Assembly (NCBI RefSeq): GCF_000720635.1
Contig: NZ_JOCF01000012.1
Coordinates: 62,001 to 126,000, forward strand
Direction: 5' to 3'
Source of the DNA: Streptomyces sp. NRRL WC-3742
GTDB lineage: Bacteria; Actinomycetota; Actinomycetes; Streptomycetales; Streptomycetaceae
Length of the DNA stretch: 64,000 bases
Shown: in pieces, positions 51,144-60,348 of the stretch
How the letters are laid out: each line of letters begins with the position of its first letter
Numbering within the stretch: the stretch's first letter is position 1
Notes under the pieces: model-generated
Told to the model about the DNA's origin: nothing
Database searches by the model: none
What the model saw: only the letters and a program-made list of their open reading frames with translations
Program-made: the position numbers and the translations under genes

Positions 51144-53210
51144 TCAGCCCAGCCTGAGCGGTTCGGCGACCAGCGTGCCGTGGGCGTCGCGCTTGAGCTG
51201 CCAGACGTCCAGGTTGGGGTGCTTGCCCTTGGCGGCCAGCGCCTTCAGCTCGGCGATCTGCTTGTCGTCGTCGAGGTAGAAGCGCAGCGGGTCCGGCCAG
51301 GTGTCGGCGACGTTCAGGATCTCCTGGGCGGGGCGGGCGGTGAGCGTCCACGCCCAGGGCTTCCAGGACTTGCCCTGGTCCTTGTTGAGCACGCCGAGCC
51401 AGAGGTTGTCCTCGACCGAGCCCCAGTCCGCGGCCGGGTCGCCCCAGGCCCGGTGGCCGGCCAGCGAGACCGCGATCTTCGGGTGGCCGGCCGGCTGGGA
51501 GCGGTAGATGGTGTCGACCCGCTCGGCGACGTCCCAGCGGGCCTGGGCGCCGCGGATCATCTGCCGGCCCGGGCTGCCGTCCCAGCCGGCCGCAGAGCTG
51601 ACGTCCGGCTGGCTGTCGGAGATCACGGCGAAGGTCAGCACGCCGGTGGTCGCCAGGACGGCGATGCCCGTGCGCAGGCCCGCCCGCCGCGCCGGACGGG
51701 AGGCATCGCCGGCGCCGGCCAGGAACCGGCGGCCGAGCAGCGGGAGCAGGGCGGCGGCCATGGTGACCAGGCCGATCACCAGCAGCTGGTGGAGCAGCTT
51801 CTCGTAGAAGTAGGAGGTGCCGTTGGTCTTCCAGACCTGGTAGCGCATCAGCCCGTAGCACAGTGCCACGATCGCGCCGCCGGAGACCAGCGCCACCCGC
51901 CGGGCGCGGTTGGCGCGCGCCGCCGGGGTCAGCAGCACCACGACGGTGGCGGCCACGAGCGGGAAGAGCACGTGCCGGCCGACCGGGCCGATGCCGCCCT
52001 GGAGGGTCAGGGCGTCGGCGGAGCCCGCCTCCGTGTTGCGGTTGAGGAAGATCGGGAGCAGCGCGAACGCGCCGGTCACGGCGGAGGCCGCCAGGACGCT
52101 CACCCAGTGCCGCTTCCACAGGCGCAGGTGGACGGCCGCCCAGCCGAGCACGGTGATACCGGCGGCCGGCAGCAGCAGGTAGTGGCCGAAGGAGATGCCG
52201 ACCGTCAGTGCGCCGAGCACGACGACCTGCTCGTGTATTCGGCCCAGCGGGCGGATGGCGACGGCCACCAGCACGGCCAGCAGGCCCAGGGCGAAGATCT
52301 CGCTGATGAAGCCGTTCATGTACATCTTCGGCATCTCGGCGACCAGCAGGAAGGCGGTGACGGGCAGCATCAGCGCCGCGGTGCGCCAGCCGCGCAGCGC
52401 GGGCCCGGCGGCCCGGCGAACGGCCCACAGGATGGCCACGATCATCGCCGCGAACATCACCGTGTAGAGCACGACGAACAGCGACACCTGGTCCGGGCCC
52501 GGGAGCCGCTCGGGCTTGCCGTACAGGAAGGTGGTGAGCACCGCCGCCATCAGGTGGCTGCCCTGCGGGTAGGTGGCCAGGCCCTGCTGGACGGTCTCGA
52601 CCGCCTTGTCCTGGTGCAGCGAGGCGAGGCCGCCGAACCTCAGGATGCTGTCGTAGAGGGCGATGTGCCGGCCGAGGTCTTCCGCGCGGAAGATCAGCGC
52701 GAGGCGCTCGACGGCGCTGCGCTGGAGCACCGGGTACAGGGAGAAGGCGAACGCGAAGCCGGAGCAGAGCAGCAGCGGGATGTCGCGGGTCGGCACCAGG
52801 GCGCGCAGCCGGGCGCCGAGCGGGAGCGCCTTACGGGCGGGCGCCGGGCCGCGCACGGCCCGGACGGCGACCACGACGACGGCGGTCGTCTCGGCGAGGG
52901 CGAGCGGGTTGAGCCCCCACGGCCAGCGGCTGGCGACCACGCCGAGCGCGCAGGTCCAGCCGATGAGGGTGACCCCGGAGATCATCACCCGGTCGAACGC
53001 GGAGGCGGAGGACCGGATGAGGGTGGCGGCGGCGCCCCAGATCACCAGCAGGCCGAGCAGGTCGGCCTTCACCAGGTGCAGCAGCGGGGGGAGCCCGAGC
53101 AGCAGGAGGGCGAACCACAGCAGGCTCCTGTCCCACCGCCCCCGGCCTGGGCGGACGCCCTTCGTGCCGGGTGACGGAGAGGCGGCAGAGTCTCCTGTCG
53201 TCTCTGTCAC
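51144..53210 (-). CDS. large polytopic membrane protein, GT-C-like layout
   Basis: 688 residues from GTG 53210. About 13-14 membrane helices between residues 30 and 540, with a large first outside loop (RHIALYDSILRFGGLASLHQDKAVETV, YPQGSHLMAAVLTTFL) and a soluble C-terminal part (YLDDDKQIAELKALAAKGKH). This is the general layout of GT-C polyprenyl-phosphate-sugar transferases and related DUF6541-type proteins in actinobacterial envelopes. A catalytic Asp/Glu in the first loop cannot be fixed. It may act in cell-wall glycan assembly. Confidence 0.68.
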   Translation of the reverse strand: MTETTGDSAASPSPGTKGVRPGRGRWDRSLLWFALLLLGLPPLLHLVKADLLGLLVIWGAAATLIRSSASAFDRVMISGVTLIGWTCALGVVASRWPWGLNPLALAETTAVVVVAVRAVRGPAPARKALPLGARLRALVPTRDIPLLLCSGFAFAFSLYPVLQRSAVERLALIFRAEDLGRHIALYDSILRFGGLASLHQDKAVETVQQGLATYPQGSHLMAAVLTTFLYGKPERLPGPDQVSLFVVLYTVMFAAMIVAILWAVRRAAGPALRGWRTAALMLPVTAFLLVAEMPKMYMNGFISEIFALGLLAVLVAVAIRPLGRIHEQVVVLGALTVGISFGHYLLLPAAGITVLGWAAVHLRLWKRHWVSVLAASAVTGAFALLPIFLNRNTEAGSADALTLQGGIGPVGRHVLFPLVAATVVVLLTPAARANRARRVALVSGGAIVALCYGLMRYQVWKTNGTSYFYEKLLHQLLVIGLVTMAAALLPLLGRRFLAGAGDASRPARRAGLRTGIAVLATTGVLTFAVISDSQPDVSSAAGWDGSPGRQMIRGAQARWDVAERVDTIYRSQPAGHPKIAVSLAGHRAWGDPAADWGSVEDNLWLGVLNKDQGKSWKPWAWTLTARPAQEILNVADTWPDPLRFYLDDDKQIAELKALAAKGKHPNLDVWQLKRDAHGTLVAEPLRLG

Positions 53211-53448
53211 ATCGGATGGCGCGAGCGGCACGGTATTCCCCCCACAAGACGAAAGGTTCTCTGGTGTTCGAAGGCCCGTTCGGGGACTCTCCGGGTCATA
53301 TAAGTGTGAAGCATCGCTCCGCCCGCCGCGGACGCGGGGTTGCGCGGGGGGTGACCGTTCCGGTGCCCCCAACAGGGGACGCGCCGCCCACACCGGGGTT
53401 GCGGCCGTTACCGACTCTTTACCTCGCGGTGCGGCATCCGGGGCCTCG

Positions 53449-53454
53449 TATCCT
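53449..53454 (+). promoter_or_regulatory. -10 box of a probably leaderless gene
   Basis: TATCCT followed by 6 nt and ATG 53461. Confidence 0.5.
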
Positions 53455-53460
53455 GGCCGG

Positions 53461-54378
53461 ATGCTCGAACCCGCCCTGCTGCCGACCCCGCTCGTGGACT
53501 GCACCGACGAGGTGTTCGCCCGGGCCGGGGTGGAGCTGAGGCTCAAGCGGGACGATCTGCTGCATCCGAGCGTGCCCGGCAACAAGTGGCGCAAGCTCGC
53601 GCCGAACCTGGCCGCCGCCGTCGAGGGCGGGCACCGCCGGCTGCTGACCTTCGGCGGGGCGTACTCGACCCATCTGCGGGCGGTCGCGGCGGCCGCCGCC
53701 GCGCTCGGGCTGGAGAGCGTCGGGCTGGTGCGCGGGGAGGAGCTGGCCGGCCGGCCGCGCAACTGGTCGCTGGCGGCGGCCGAGCGGGCCGGGATGCGCC
53801 TGGAGTTCCTCACCCGCGCCGAGTACCGGGAGGCCACCGGCCGGGCGGAGACGGACGCGGAGGCGGGGGACGGCGGGCCGTGGCGCCGCTGGGAGCCCTG
53901 CCTGGTGCTCCCCGAGGGCGGCTCCAACGCGCTGGCCGTGACCGGGGCCGCCGCGATCCCGGCGGAGCTGCCGGGCCTGGGCGGGCGCGACGTGGTCTGC
54001 TGCCCGGTCGGCACCGGCGGCACCCTGGCCGGGATCGCCGCCGCACTGCCGCCGGGCGCGCGGGCGCTGGGGGTGGCGGTGCTGCGCGGGGGAGAGGGGT
54101 ACCTGGAGGCGGAGGTCGCCCGGCTGCACCGGGCCGCCTACGGGCGGGAGTTCGCGAACTGGCGGATCGAGCACGGGCACCACGGTGGCGGCTACGGCCG
54201 GGTGCCGGCCGAACTCGCGGCCTTCGCCGCCGGGTTCGAGCAGCGGCACGGCGTCCCGGTGGAACTGCGGTACGTCGCCAAGCTGCTGGCCGCACTGGCC
54301 GGCCTGACCGCCGCCGGGGCCTTCCCCCGCGGCACCCGGCTCACCGCCGTGGTCACGGGCCTGCCGGACCCCGTCTGA
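53461..54378 (+). CDS. PLP-dependent D-cysteine desulfhydrase/ACC deaminase-like enzyme
   Basis: 305 residues. Fold type II PLP enzyme. ELRLKRDDLLHPSVPGNKWRKL carries the PLP lysine K42; LLTFGGAYSTHLRAVAAAAA is the substrate-carboxylate loop; VLPEGGSNALAVTGAA and CCPVGTGGTLAGIAAAL bind PLP phosphate. Motifs place it with D-cysteine desulfhydrase and 1-aminocyclopropane-1-carboxylate deaminase; separating the two needs active-site comparison. Divergent from the membrane protein gene. Confidence 0.85.
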   Translation: MLEPALLPTPLVDCTDEVFARAGVELRLKRDDLLHPSVPGNKWRKLAPNLAAAVEGGHRRLLTFGGAYSTHLRAVAAAAAALGLESVGLVRGEELAGRPRNWSLAAAERAGMRLEFLTRAEYREATGRAETDAEAGDGGPWRRWEPCLVLPEGGSNALAVTGAAAIPAELPGLGGRDVVCCPVGTGGTLAGIAAALPPGARALGVAVLRGGEGYLEAEVARLHRAAYGREFANWRIEHGHHGGGYGRVPAELAAFAAGFEQRHGVPVELRYVAKLLAALAGLTAAGAFPRGTRLTAVVTGLPDPV

Positions 54379-54428
54379 GATCCGGCAGGTTCAGCGGGTG
54401 CGCGTTCGCGTCGTCCGAAGGTTTCGCG

Positions 54429-56012
54429 TCATCCGAAGGTCAGGTTGGCGCACGGGTCGGTGTCGGCGCCGCGGATGTTCTCCGCTATCCCGGTCGGCAT
54501 CGTGCTGGGCACGCCCGGCGAGGCCGGGGTGGCCCCGGGGGCGGGGCTCAGGCCGGGGCTGGGCGCGGAGGCGGCCTCCGGCTTGGTGACGGCCTCCGGC
54601 CTGGCGCCGCCGGCGGGCTGGTAGTCCGCGCCGAGGGTGACGGTGACCGAGTCGGCGCCCGGCAGCTCGACCATGGCGGCCCCGGGGAAGACCGCCGCGA
54701 CCTGGGCGGCCACCGCCTTGCGCGCCGGGTCGTACGTGATCTCGGTGTGCTGCTTCCCGGGTTCGTTGGCGCCGAGCACGATGTTCTGGAACCCGTGCGC
54801 CTGGAGCGCCTTCGAGCCGGTGCCGGCCAGCCCGGAGGTGCCGACGCCGTTGACGACGGTGATCGGGGCGGAAGCCTGCTCGGCGGTCAGCGGCGCGGTG
54901 GCGCCGGGGGTGGTGGCGGTGGCGCTGGGGGAGGAGGTCACCTGGCCCGTGCCCGCGGTGGTGTGCCCGTCGAGGGTGCGGTCCTCGCGCAGCAGCTTCC
55001 ACAGGGTGTCGGCGTCCGGCTGGACGAGCCGCACCCGGTCCCCGGCGAAGCGCCAGGGGGCGGTGACGAAGGTGACGTCGGAGAGCTGGATGTCGGAGAG
55101 CGAGCGGGCGAAGTCCACCAGCTTCGACGCCGTACCGAGCCCCTCGTCGACGGTGAGCGACTGGGTGGCCGCGTCGGCCAGCGGCAGCAGGGTGGTGAGC
55201 GAGAAGCCCTGGCCCTGCACCTTGCGGATCATCGAGGAGAGGAACGCCTGCTGGCGCTTCATCCGGCCTATGTCGGAGTTGTCGCCGATGCCGTGGCGCG
55301 CTCGCAGGTAGTCCACGGCGGACTGGCCGGAGAGCTTCTGCATGCCCTTCTTGAGGTGTATCCCGTACTCGTTGACGTCGTTGGGCACGCAGGCGTCCAC
55401 GCCGCCCAGCGCCTCGGACATCGCGGCGGCGCCCTTGAAGTCGACCACGATGGTGTGGTCGATCCGCAGCCCGGTCAGCGACTCCACGGTGTTCTGGGTG
55501 CAGGCCGGGTTGCCCTTGGCGAGCTCACCCACGCTGAACGCCGAGTTGAACATCTGGTCGGTGCGCGGCTTGGTCCAGGTGCCGTTCGCCAGCTTGCAGG
55601 AGGGGATGGTGACCAGGGTGTCGCGGGGTATGGAGACGCCCACCGCGTGCTTGTGGTCGGCGTAGACGTGGATCAGGATCGCGGTGTCCGAGTTGCCCAC
55701 GCCCTCGTCGCCGCCGCCGAGGGAGTTGTTGCCGTTGTCGCGGGTGTCGGAGCCGAGCAGCAGGAGGTTGACCGGCACCTGGGCGCCGGGGGAGGCCGGG
55801 ACGGGCGCGGGCGGGCGCTCGGTGGCGACGCCGCCGGCGTCGAAGGTGGTGATGTTGCTGTTCAGGCGGTTGTAGAACCAGGCTCCTACGCCCGCCACCG
55901 ACAGCACCAGTACGGCGGCCAGGCCGATGGCGGTCCGCAGAAAGCGGCGCCGGCGCGTGCTGCTGCTCATCCTCCGTGGCCCCCCGTCCTCAGGTGTTCT
56001 CTCGTTCGACAT
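54429..56012 (-). CDS. LytR-CpsA-Psr (LCP) family protein with LytR_C domain
   Basis: 527 residues from ATG 56012 (ATG 55970 is an alternative with GGAGG directly before it). Short basic cytosolic N-terminus, one membrane helix (about 26-46), then the LCP domain outside: NLLLLGSDTRDNG, DTAILIHVYADHKHAVGVSIPRDTLV, VDYLRARHG, RMKRQQAFLSSMI. These Asp and Arg residues bind the polyprenyl pyrophosphate. The LytR_C domain is at about 370-455 (ITVVNGVGTSGLAGTGSKALQA). LCP proteins attach glycopolymers to peptidoglycan. Pro/Ser-rich tail. Confidence 0.9.
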   Translation of the reverse strand: MSNERTPEDGGPRRMSSSTRRRRFLRTAIGLAAVLVLSVAGVGAWFYNRLNSNITTFDAGGVATERPPAPVPASPGAQVPVNLLLLGSDTRDNGNNSLGGGDEGVGNSDTAILIHVYADHKHAVGVSIPRDTLVTIPSCKLANGTWTKPRTDQMFNSAFSVGELAKGNPACTQNTVESLTGLRIDHTIVVDFKGAAAMSEALGGVDACVPNDVNEYGIHLKKGMQKLSGQSAVDYLRARHGIGDNSDIGRMKRQQAFLSSMIRKVQGQGFSLTTLLPLADAATQSLTVDEGLGTASKLVDFARSLSDIQLSDVTFVTAPWRFAGDRVRLVQPDADTLWKLLREDRTLDGHTTAGTGQVTSSPSATATTPGATAPLTAEQASAPITVVNGVGTSGLAGTGSKALQAHGFQNIVLGANEPGKQHTEITYDPARKAVAAQVAAVFPGAAMVELPGADSVTVTLGADYQPAGGARPEAVTKPEAASAPSPGLSPAPGATPASPGVPSTMPTGIAENIRGADTDPCANLTFG

Positions 56013-56014
56013 TC

Positions 56015-56029
56015 GAACGTTAGACGTTC
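56015..56029. promoter_or_regulatory. dyad upstream of the LCP gene
   Basis: GAACGT-TAG-ACGTTC immediately upstream of ATG 56012. If ATG 55970 is the true start, it lies at promoter distance. Confidence 0.4.
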
Positions 56030-56091
56030 CGAAGGGCCGTTCGGTTACCCCCGACGGGTGCCCGGATCCCCGTCCGGGCCTGTGATGCTGG

Positions 56092-56556
56092 TCACGCGCC
56101 CGGTCCGGAGGCCCCCGCGAGCATCCGTTGCAGCAGGTCGCGCAGTACGGCCCGCTCGTCCTGGCCGAGGGCGGCCAGCGGCTCGCGGGCGAAGTTCAGC
56201 GACTCGCGCAGCTCCTCGGAGGCGGCGGCGCCGGTCTCGGTGGCGGCGACCAGCTTGACCCGGCGGTCGTGCTGGTCGGCGGCCCGGGTGACGAAGCCGC
56301 GGGTCTCGAGCCGGTCGACGATGCCGGTGATGTTGGAGGGCTCGCAGCTGAGGGTCTGGGCGATCTGGCGCATCGGCATCGGGCCGCGCCGCAGCAGGGC
56401 GAGCACCTTGGCCTGGGCGCCGGTGAGGGAGCGGGCCGCGGCGGCGTCCTCGTACTCGCGGTGGAAGAGCGCGACCAGGTTGGCCATCAGGTCGACGACC
56501 TCGCGGGTGATCTCGTCGGACTGCGGCGCGGTGGCCTGGGTCGGCATGTTCTCCAT
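56092..56556 (-). CDS. MarR-family transcriptional regulator
   Basis: 154 residues. DLMANLVALFHREYEDAAAARSLTGAQAKVLALLRRGPMPMRQIAQTL is the N-terminal dimer and first helix part; CEPSNITGIVDRLETRGFVTR is the recognition helix; AADQHDRRVKLVAATETG is the wing (DxRxxxL). C-terminal helices complete the dimer interface. Ligand unknown. A near-perfect dyad lies just upstream of its start. The LCP gene follows, on the same strand, after 80 bp. Confidence 0.9.
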   Translation of the reverse strand: MENMPTQATAPQSDEITREVVDLMANLVALFHREYEDAAAARSLTGAQAKVLALLRRGPMPMRQIAQTLSCEPSNITGIVDRLETRGFVTRAADQHDRRVKLVAATETGAAASEELRESLNFAREPLAALGQDERAVLRDLLQRMLAGASGPGA

Positions 56557-56571
56557 GGTGCAGAGTCTACC

Positions 56572-56598
56572 TGAAAAGTTTAGATGGTGAACCTTTCA
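56572..56598. promoter_or_regulatory. MarR operator candidate
   Basis: TGAAAAGTT-N9-AACCTTTCA, 9-bp arms with one mismatch, 16 bp upstream of ATG 56556. A further AACCTTTCA is at 56623-56631. Confidence 0.65.
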
Positions 56599-56983
56599 TG
56601 TCCATCGCTACTTCGGCCGCTCAACCTTTCACGGCTGATCCACCGTCAGGACCGCTGCCCCGAACCAGGGGGGCGCGCGGGGCGGTTCGCGTGCACGGCG
56701 CAGGGCGTCGGGCCTCACTACCGCATTCCGGCCGGATTCGAAAGTGCGTCATCCATCGTGCGGACGGGCGCGGTACGGTGGTCCCGCCCGACGTTGGGGC
56801 CGTTCGGGGGAGAGATCCGGCCGAGGGGTGGACCTCGTTGAGGATTCGACTAGCATTGAGCGAAAGCCTGTCCGTTTTGCTCAATTTAGTCGCTTAATGT
56901 CGGCTAACGTGGGTAACTGTGGATCACCTGCAGGCACGAGGCAGCTGGGGAAGGCGACCCTCGTCCACAGCCTGGAGGTCCCG
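56599..56983. other. intergenic region between MarR and DUF3145 genes
   Basis: 385 bp. The right part (56868-56920) is unusually AT-rich (GTTTTGCTCAATTTAGTCGC, TTAATGTCGGCTAACGTGGG) and likely holds the promoter of the DUF3145 gene. Short frames here are not convincing genes. Confidence 0.5.
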
Positions 56984-57478
56984 GTGACGACACGTGGAGT
57001 TCTCTACATCCACTCCGCGCCCCGCGCGCTGTGCCCGCACGTCGAGTGGGCCGTCGCGGGGGTGCTCGGTGTACGGGTGAGTCTGGACTGGATCCGCCAG
57101 CCGGCCGCGCCCGGGCACTGGCGTGCCGAACTCTCCTGGACGGGGGAGTCCGGCACCGCCTCGAAGCTCGCCTCCGCGCTGCGCGGCTGGCAGTTGATGC
57201 GGTACGAGGTGACCAGCGAGCCCTGCGCCACGGCGGAGGGCGAGCGCTACAGCAGCACGCCCACGCTCGGCATCTTCCACGCCGTCACGGGCATCCACGG
57301 CGACATCCTCATCCCCGAGGACCGGCTGCGCGCCGTCCTGCTGCGCGCCCGCAGCGAGGGCGCCGACCTGGAGGCCGAGATCTCCCGGCTGCTGGGCAAG
57401 CCCTGGGACGACGAGCTGGAGCCCTTCCGCTACGCGGGCGAGGGCGCCCCGGTGCGCTGGCTTCACCAGGTGGTCTGA
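56984..57478 (+). CDS. DUF3145 family protein
   Basis: 164 residues from GTG 56984, with GGAGG 8 nt upstream. TRGVLYIHSAPRALCPHVEWAVAGVLG, WRAELSWTGESGTASKLASALRGW, MRYEVTSEPCATAEGERYSSTPTLGIFHA and GDILIPEDRLRAVL match the actinobacteria-restricted DUF3145. The role is unknown. In streptomycetes it is found beside the fatty-acid synthase operon, as here, where it converges on fabF. Confidence 0.9.
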   Translation: MTTRGVLYIHSAPRALCPHVEWAVAGVLGVRVSLDWIRQPAAPGHWRAELSWTGESGTASKLASALRGWQLMRYEVTSEPCATAEGERYSSTPTLGIFHAVTGIHGDILIPEDRLRAVLLRARSEGADLEAEISRLLGKPWDDELEPFRYAGEGAPVRWLHQVV

Positions 57479-57517
57479 CAGGTGCTCTGACAGGTGTTCC
57501 GACCTTCCGCATGCGGA

Positions 57518-57560
57518 CGGCAAGGGGCCGGTGCTCGCGATGAGCACCGGCCCCTTGCCG
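57518..57560. terminator. strong bidirectional hairpin terminator
   Basis: Perfect 19-bp arms (57518-57536, 57542-57560) around GCGAT, between convergent DUF3145 and fabF genes. Confidence 0.85.
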
Positions 57561-57570
57561 TACGGGCGGG

Positions 57571-58839
57571 TCAGCGGGTGCGGAAGGCCAGCACCACGTT
57601 GTGGCCGCCGAAGCCGAACGAGTTGTTCAGCGCGGCGATGCGGCCCTCGGCGGGCAGCGCGCGGGCCTCGTCGCGGACGATGTCGGCCTCGACGTCGTCG
57701 TCCAGCTCCTCGACGTTGATGGTCGGCGGGGCCAGGCGGTGGTGCAGGGCCAGCACGGTGGCGACGGTCTCGATGCCGCCGGCGCCGCCCAGCAGGTGAC
57801 CGGTCATCGACTTGGTGGCGGAGACGGCGATGTGGTCCAGGTCCTCGCCCAGCTCCTTGCGCAGCGCCTTCAGCTCGGCGGTGTCGCCCTGCGGGGTCGA
57901 GGTGGCGTGCGCGTTGACGTGCACGATCTCGGCCTTGCTCAGGTCGTTGCGCTCGAACAGGTCGGCCAGCGCGCGGGCCACGCCGGCGCCGGTCGGCTCG
58001 GGCTGGGCGATGTGGTGGGCGTCCGAGGACAGGCCCTGGCCCACGGCCTCGCAGTAGATGCGGGCGCCGCGCGCCTCGGCGTGCTCCAGCGACTCCAGCA
58101 CGACCACGCCCGCGCCCTCGCCCAGCACGAAGCCGTCGCGGGCCTTGTCGTACGGGCGCGAGGCACCCTCGGGGTCGTCGTTGTTCTTGGACATCGCCAT
58201 CATGCTGGCGAACGCGGCGATCGGCAGCGGGTGCATCGCCGCCTCCGTGCCGCCGGCCACCACGACGTCGGCGCGGCCGGTACGGATCATCTCGATCGCG
58301 TAGCCGATCGCCTCGGCGCCGGAGGCGCAGGCCGAGACCGGGGTGTGCACGCCGGCGCGGGCGCCGACCTCCAGACCGACGTTCGCCGCCGGGGAGTTGG
58401 GCATCAGCATCGGCACGGTGTGCGGGGAGACCTTGCGGGCGCCCTTCTCCCGCAGGATGTCGTACTGGTCGAGCAGGGTGGTCACGCCGCCGATGCCGGA
58501 GGCGATGACGGTGCCCAGGCGCTCGGGGGCGAGCTTGGAGGACTCGTCGGTGGCCGGGGTCTCGAAGCCGGCGTCGGCCCACGCCTCGCGGGCGGCGATC
58601 AGCGCGAACTGGGCCGAGCGGTCCAGCTTGCGGGCCACCGGGCGGGGCAGGATCTCGCCCGGCTCGACGGCGACGCGCGCCCCGATCCGGACGGGCAGCT
58701 CGGCCGCCCACTCCTCGGTCAGGGCCGCCACTCCGGAGCGCCCGGCGACCAGGTTCTCCCAGGTGGTGGCGGCGTCGCCGCCCAGCGGCGTGAAGGCGCC
58801 GAGACCCGTGACGACCACGGTACGGTTTTCAGCGGTCAC
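57571..58839 (-). CDS. fabF: 3-oxoacyl-[acyl-carrier-protein] synthase II
   Basis: 422 residues from GTG 58839, preceded by GAGAAGAAG. Elongation condensing enzyme of type II fatty-acid synthesis. Catalytic C171 in [13 protein letters not shown], first His in [13 protein letters not shown], second His in [25 protein letters not shown] is the conserved C-terminal loop. Last gene of the fabD-fabH-acpP-fabF operon, 140 bp after acpP. Confidence 0.97.
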   Translation of the reverse strand: MTAENRTVVVTGLGAFTPLGGDAATTWENLVAGRSGVAALTEEWAAELPVRIGARVAVEPGEILPRPVARKLDRSAQFALIAAREAWADAGFETPATDESSKLAPERLGTVIASGIGGVTTLLDQYDILREKGARKVSPHTVPMLMPNSPAANVGLEVGARAGVHTPVSACASGAEAIGYAIEMIRTGRADVVVAGGTEAAMHPLPIAAFASMMAMSKNNDDPEGASRPYDKARDGFVLGEGAGVVVLESLEHAEARGARIYCEAVGQGLSSDAHHIAQPEPTGAGVARALADLFERNDLSKAEIVHVNAHATSTPQGDTAELKALRKELGEDLDHIAVSATKSMTGHLLGGAGGIETVATVLALHHRLAPPTINVEELDDDVEADIVRDEARALPAEGRIAALNNSFGFGGHNVVLAFRTR

Positions 58840-58980
58840 TGGTTCTTCTTCTCTCACGTTGTGCGGGTTCGGCGGCGAGCCGGGGAAGTGGGCCCGGCCG
58901 GGCGCCCGGTGGGGCGTCCCGGCCGGCAGGTCGGCCCGGCTCGCGGGGAGCCGGACCGGGAGATCGAACGTGTCGAACGA

Positions 58981-59232
58981 TCAGGCGGCGGCGTTGGCGA
59001 TGATGTACGCCACCGCGTCGCCGACGGTCTTCAGGTTCTTGACCTCGTCGTCCGGGATCTTGACGTCGAAGCGCTCCTCGGCGGCCACGACGACCTCGAC
59101 CATGGACAGCGAGTCGACGTCCAGGTCGTCGGTGAAGGACTTGTCCTCCTGGACGTCCTCGACCGGGATGCCGGCGATCTCGTTGACGATCTCGGCGAGA
59201 CCTTCCAGGACCTCGGCCTTGTCCTTAGCCAT
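58981..59232 (-). CDS. acpP: acyl carrier protein of fatty-acid synthesis
   Basis: 83 residues. Helical, acidic. The phosphopantetheine serine is S41 in DDLDVDSLSMVEVVVAAEE. GAGGAG lies upstream of ATG 59232. It carries growing acyl chains between FabD, FabH and FabF, encoded on either side in the same operon. Confidence 0.97.
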   Translation of the reverse strand: MAKDKAEVLEGLAEIVNEIAGIPVEDVQEDKSFTDDLDVDSLSMVEVVVAAEERFDVKIPDDEVKNLKTVGDAVAYIIANAAA

Positions 59233-59316
59233 ACTGGCTGCTCCTCTTCGGTGTTGAACGTGTCCGGCCGTCGACCGGGCACGGGCTTGTGGGTGAGTGG
59301 GTGGGGCGAAACGCGC

Positions 59317-60348
59317 CTAGGGGAGCGTAACGACTGTCGCCGCGTAGACGAGACCCGCCCCGAACCCGATGATCAGCGCGAGATCCCCGCTGCGGGCCTC
59401 GCCACTCTCCAGCATGCGCTCCATCGCCAGCGGGATGGAGGCGGCGGAGGTGTTGCCGGTCTCGGCGATGTCGCGGGCGACCGGCACCGTGGCGGGCAGC
59501 TTGAGGGCCTTGATCATGGCGTCGGTGATGCGCATGTTGGCCTGGTGCGGGATGAAGGCGCCCAGGTCCGCGGCGCTGATCCCGGCGGCGTCCAGCGCCT
59601 GCTGGGCCACCTTGGCCATCTCCCAGACCGCCCAGCGGAAGACCGGCTGGCCCTCCATGCGCAGGGCCGGCCACTTGAGCTCGTCGCCCGCGCCGTTGAC
59701 GGCGTCCGGCTTGGCGAACGCGGTGTCCCAGGCGACGGTCTGCGAGATGACGTCCGCCTGCGAGCCGTCCGAGCCCCAGATCAGCTTGCCGATGCCGGGG
59801 ACGTCGGACGGGCCGACCACCGCGGCGCCGGCGCCGTCGCCGAAGATGAACGCGGTCGAGCGGTCCGACTTGTCGGTCAGGTCGCTGAGCCGCTCGACGC
59901 CGATCACCAGCACGTACTCGGCGTTGCCGCCGCGGATCATGCCGTCCGCCACGCCCAGGCCGTAGCCGAAGCCGGCGCACGCGGCCGAGATGTCGAAGGC
60001 CGGGGCCGTGCCGCAGCCGAGGCGCAGGGCGATCTCGGTGGCGATGGCGGGGGTCTGCTTCAGGTGCGAGACCGTCGCGACGATCACGCCGCCGATCTGG
60101 TCGGGGGAGATCCCGGCCTGGGCGATGGCCTTGCCGGCGGCCTGCACCGACATCTCGGCGACGGACTCCTCCGGGCCGGCCCAGCGGCGCTGCTCGATGC
60201 CGCTGCGGGTGCGGATCCACTCGTCGGAGGAGTCGATCCACTCCAGCACCTCGGCGTTCGGGATGACCCGGGCCGGGCGGTAGCCGCCGACGCCGTGGAT
60301 GCGCGAGTACCGCGCACCTTCGGCCGGGCGGATCTGGGGCTTGCTCAT
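59317..60348 (-). CDS. fabH: 3-oxoacyl-[acyl-carrier-protein] synthase III
   Basis: 343 residues. Initiates fatty-acid synthesis by condensing an acyl-CoA starter with malonyl-ACP; in streptomycetes branched starters are favoured. Triad: C124 in DISAACAGFGYGLG, H269 in FIPHQANMRI and N300 in ETGNTSAASIP. AGGAG lies upstream, and the ATG overlaps the fabD stop by 4 bp. Complete. Confidence 0.97.
   Translation of the reverse strand: MSKPQIRPAEGARYSRIHGVGGYRPARVIPNAEVLEWIDSSDEWIRTRSGIEQRRWAGPEESVAEMSVQAAGKAIAQAGISPDQIGGVIVATVSHLKQTPAIATEIALRLGCGTAPAFDISAACAGFGYGLGVADGMIRGGNAEYVLVIGVERLSDLTDKSDRSTAFIFGDGAGAAVVGPSDVPGIGKLIWGSDGSQADVISQTVAWDTAFAKPDAVNGAGDELKWPALRMEGQPVFRWAVWEMAKVAQQALDAAGISAADLGAFIPHQANMRITDAMIKALKLPATVPVARDIAETGNTSAASIPLAMERMLESGEARSGDLALIIGFGAGLVYAATVVTLP

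Noticed and set aside
54412..54447. 17-bp direct repeat at the end of the LCP gene
   Set aside because: Two near-copies of CGCGTCGTCCGAAGGTT differ and are too short to infer an element.
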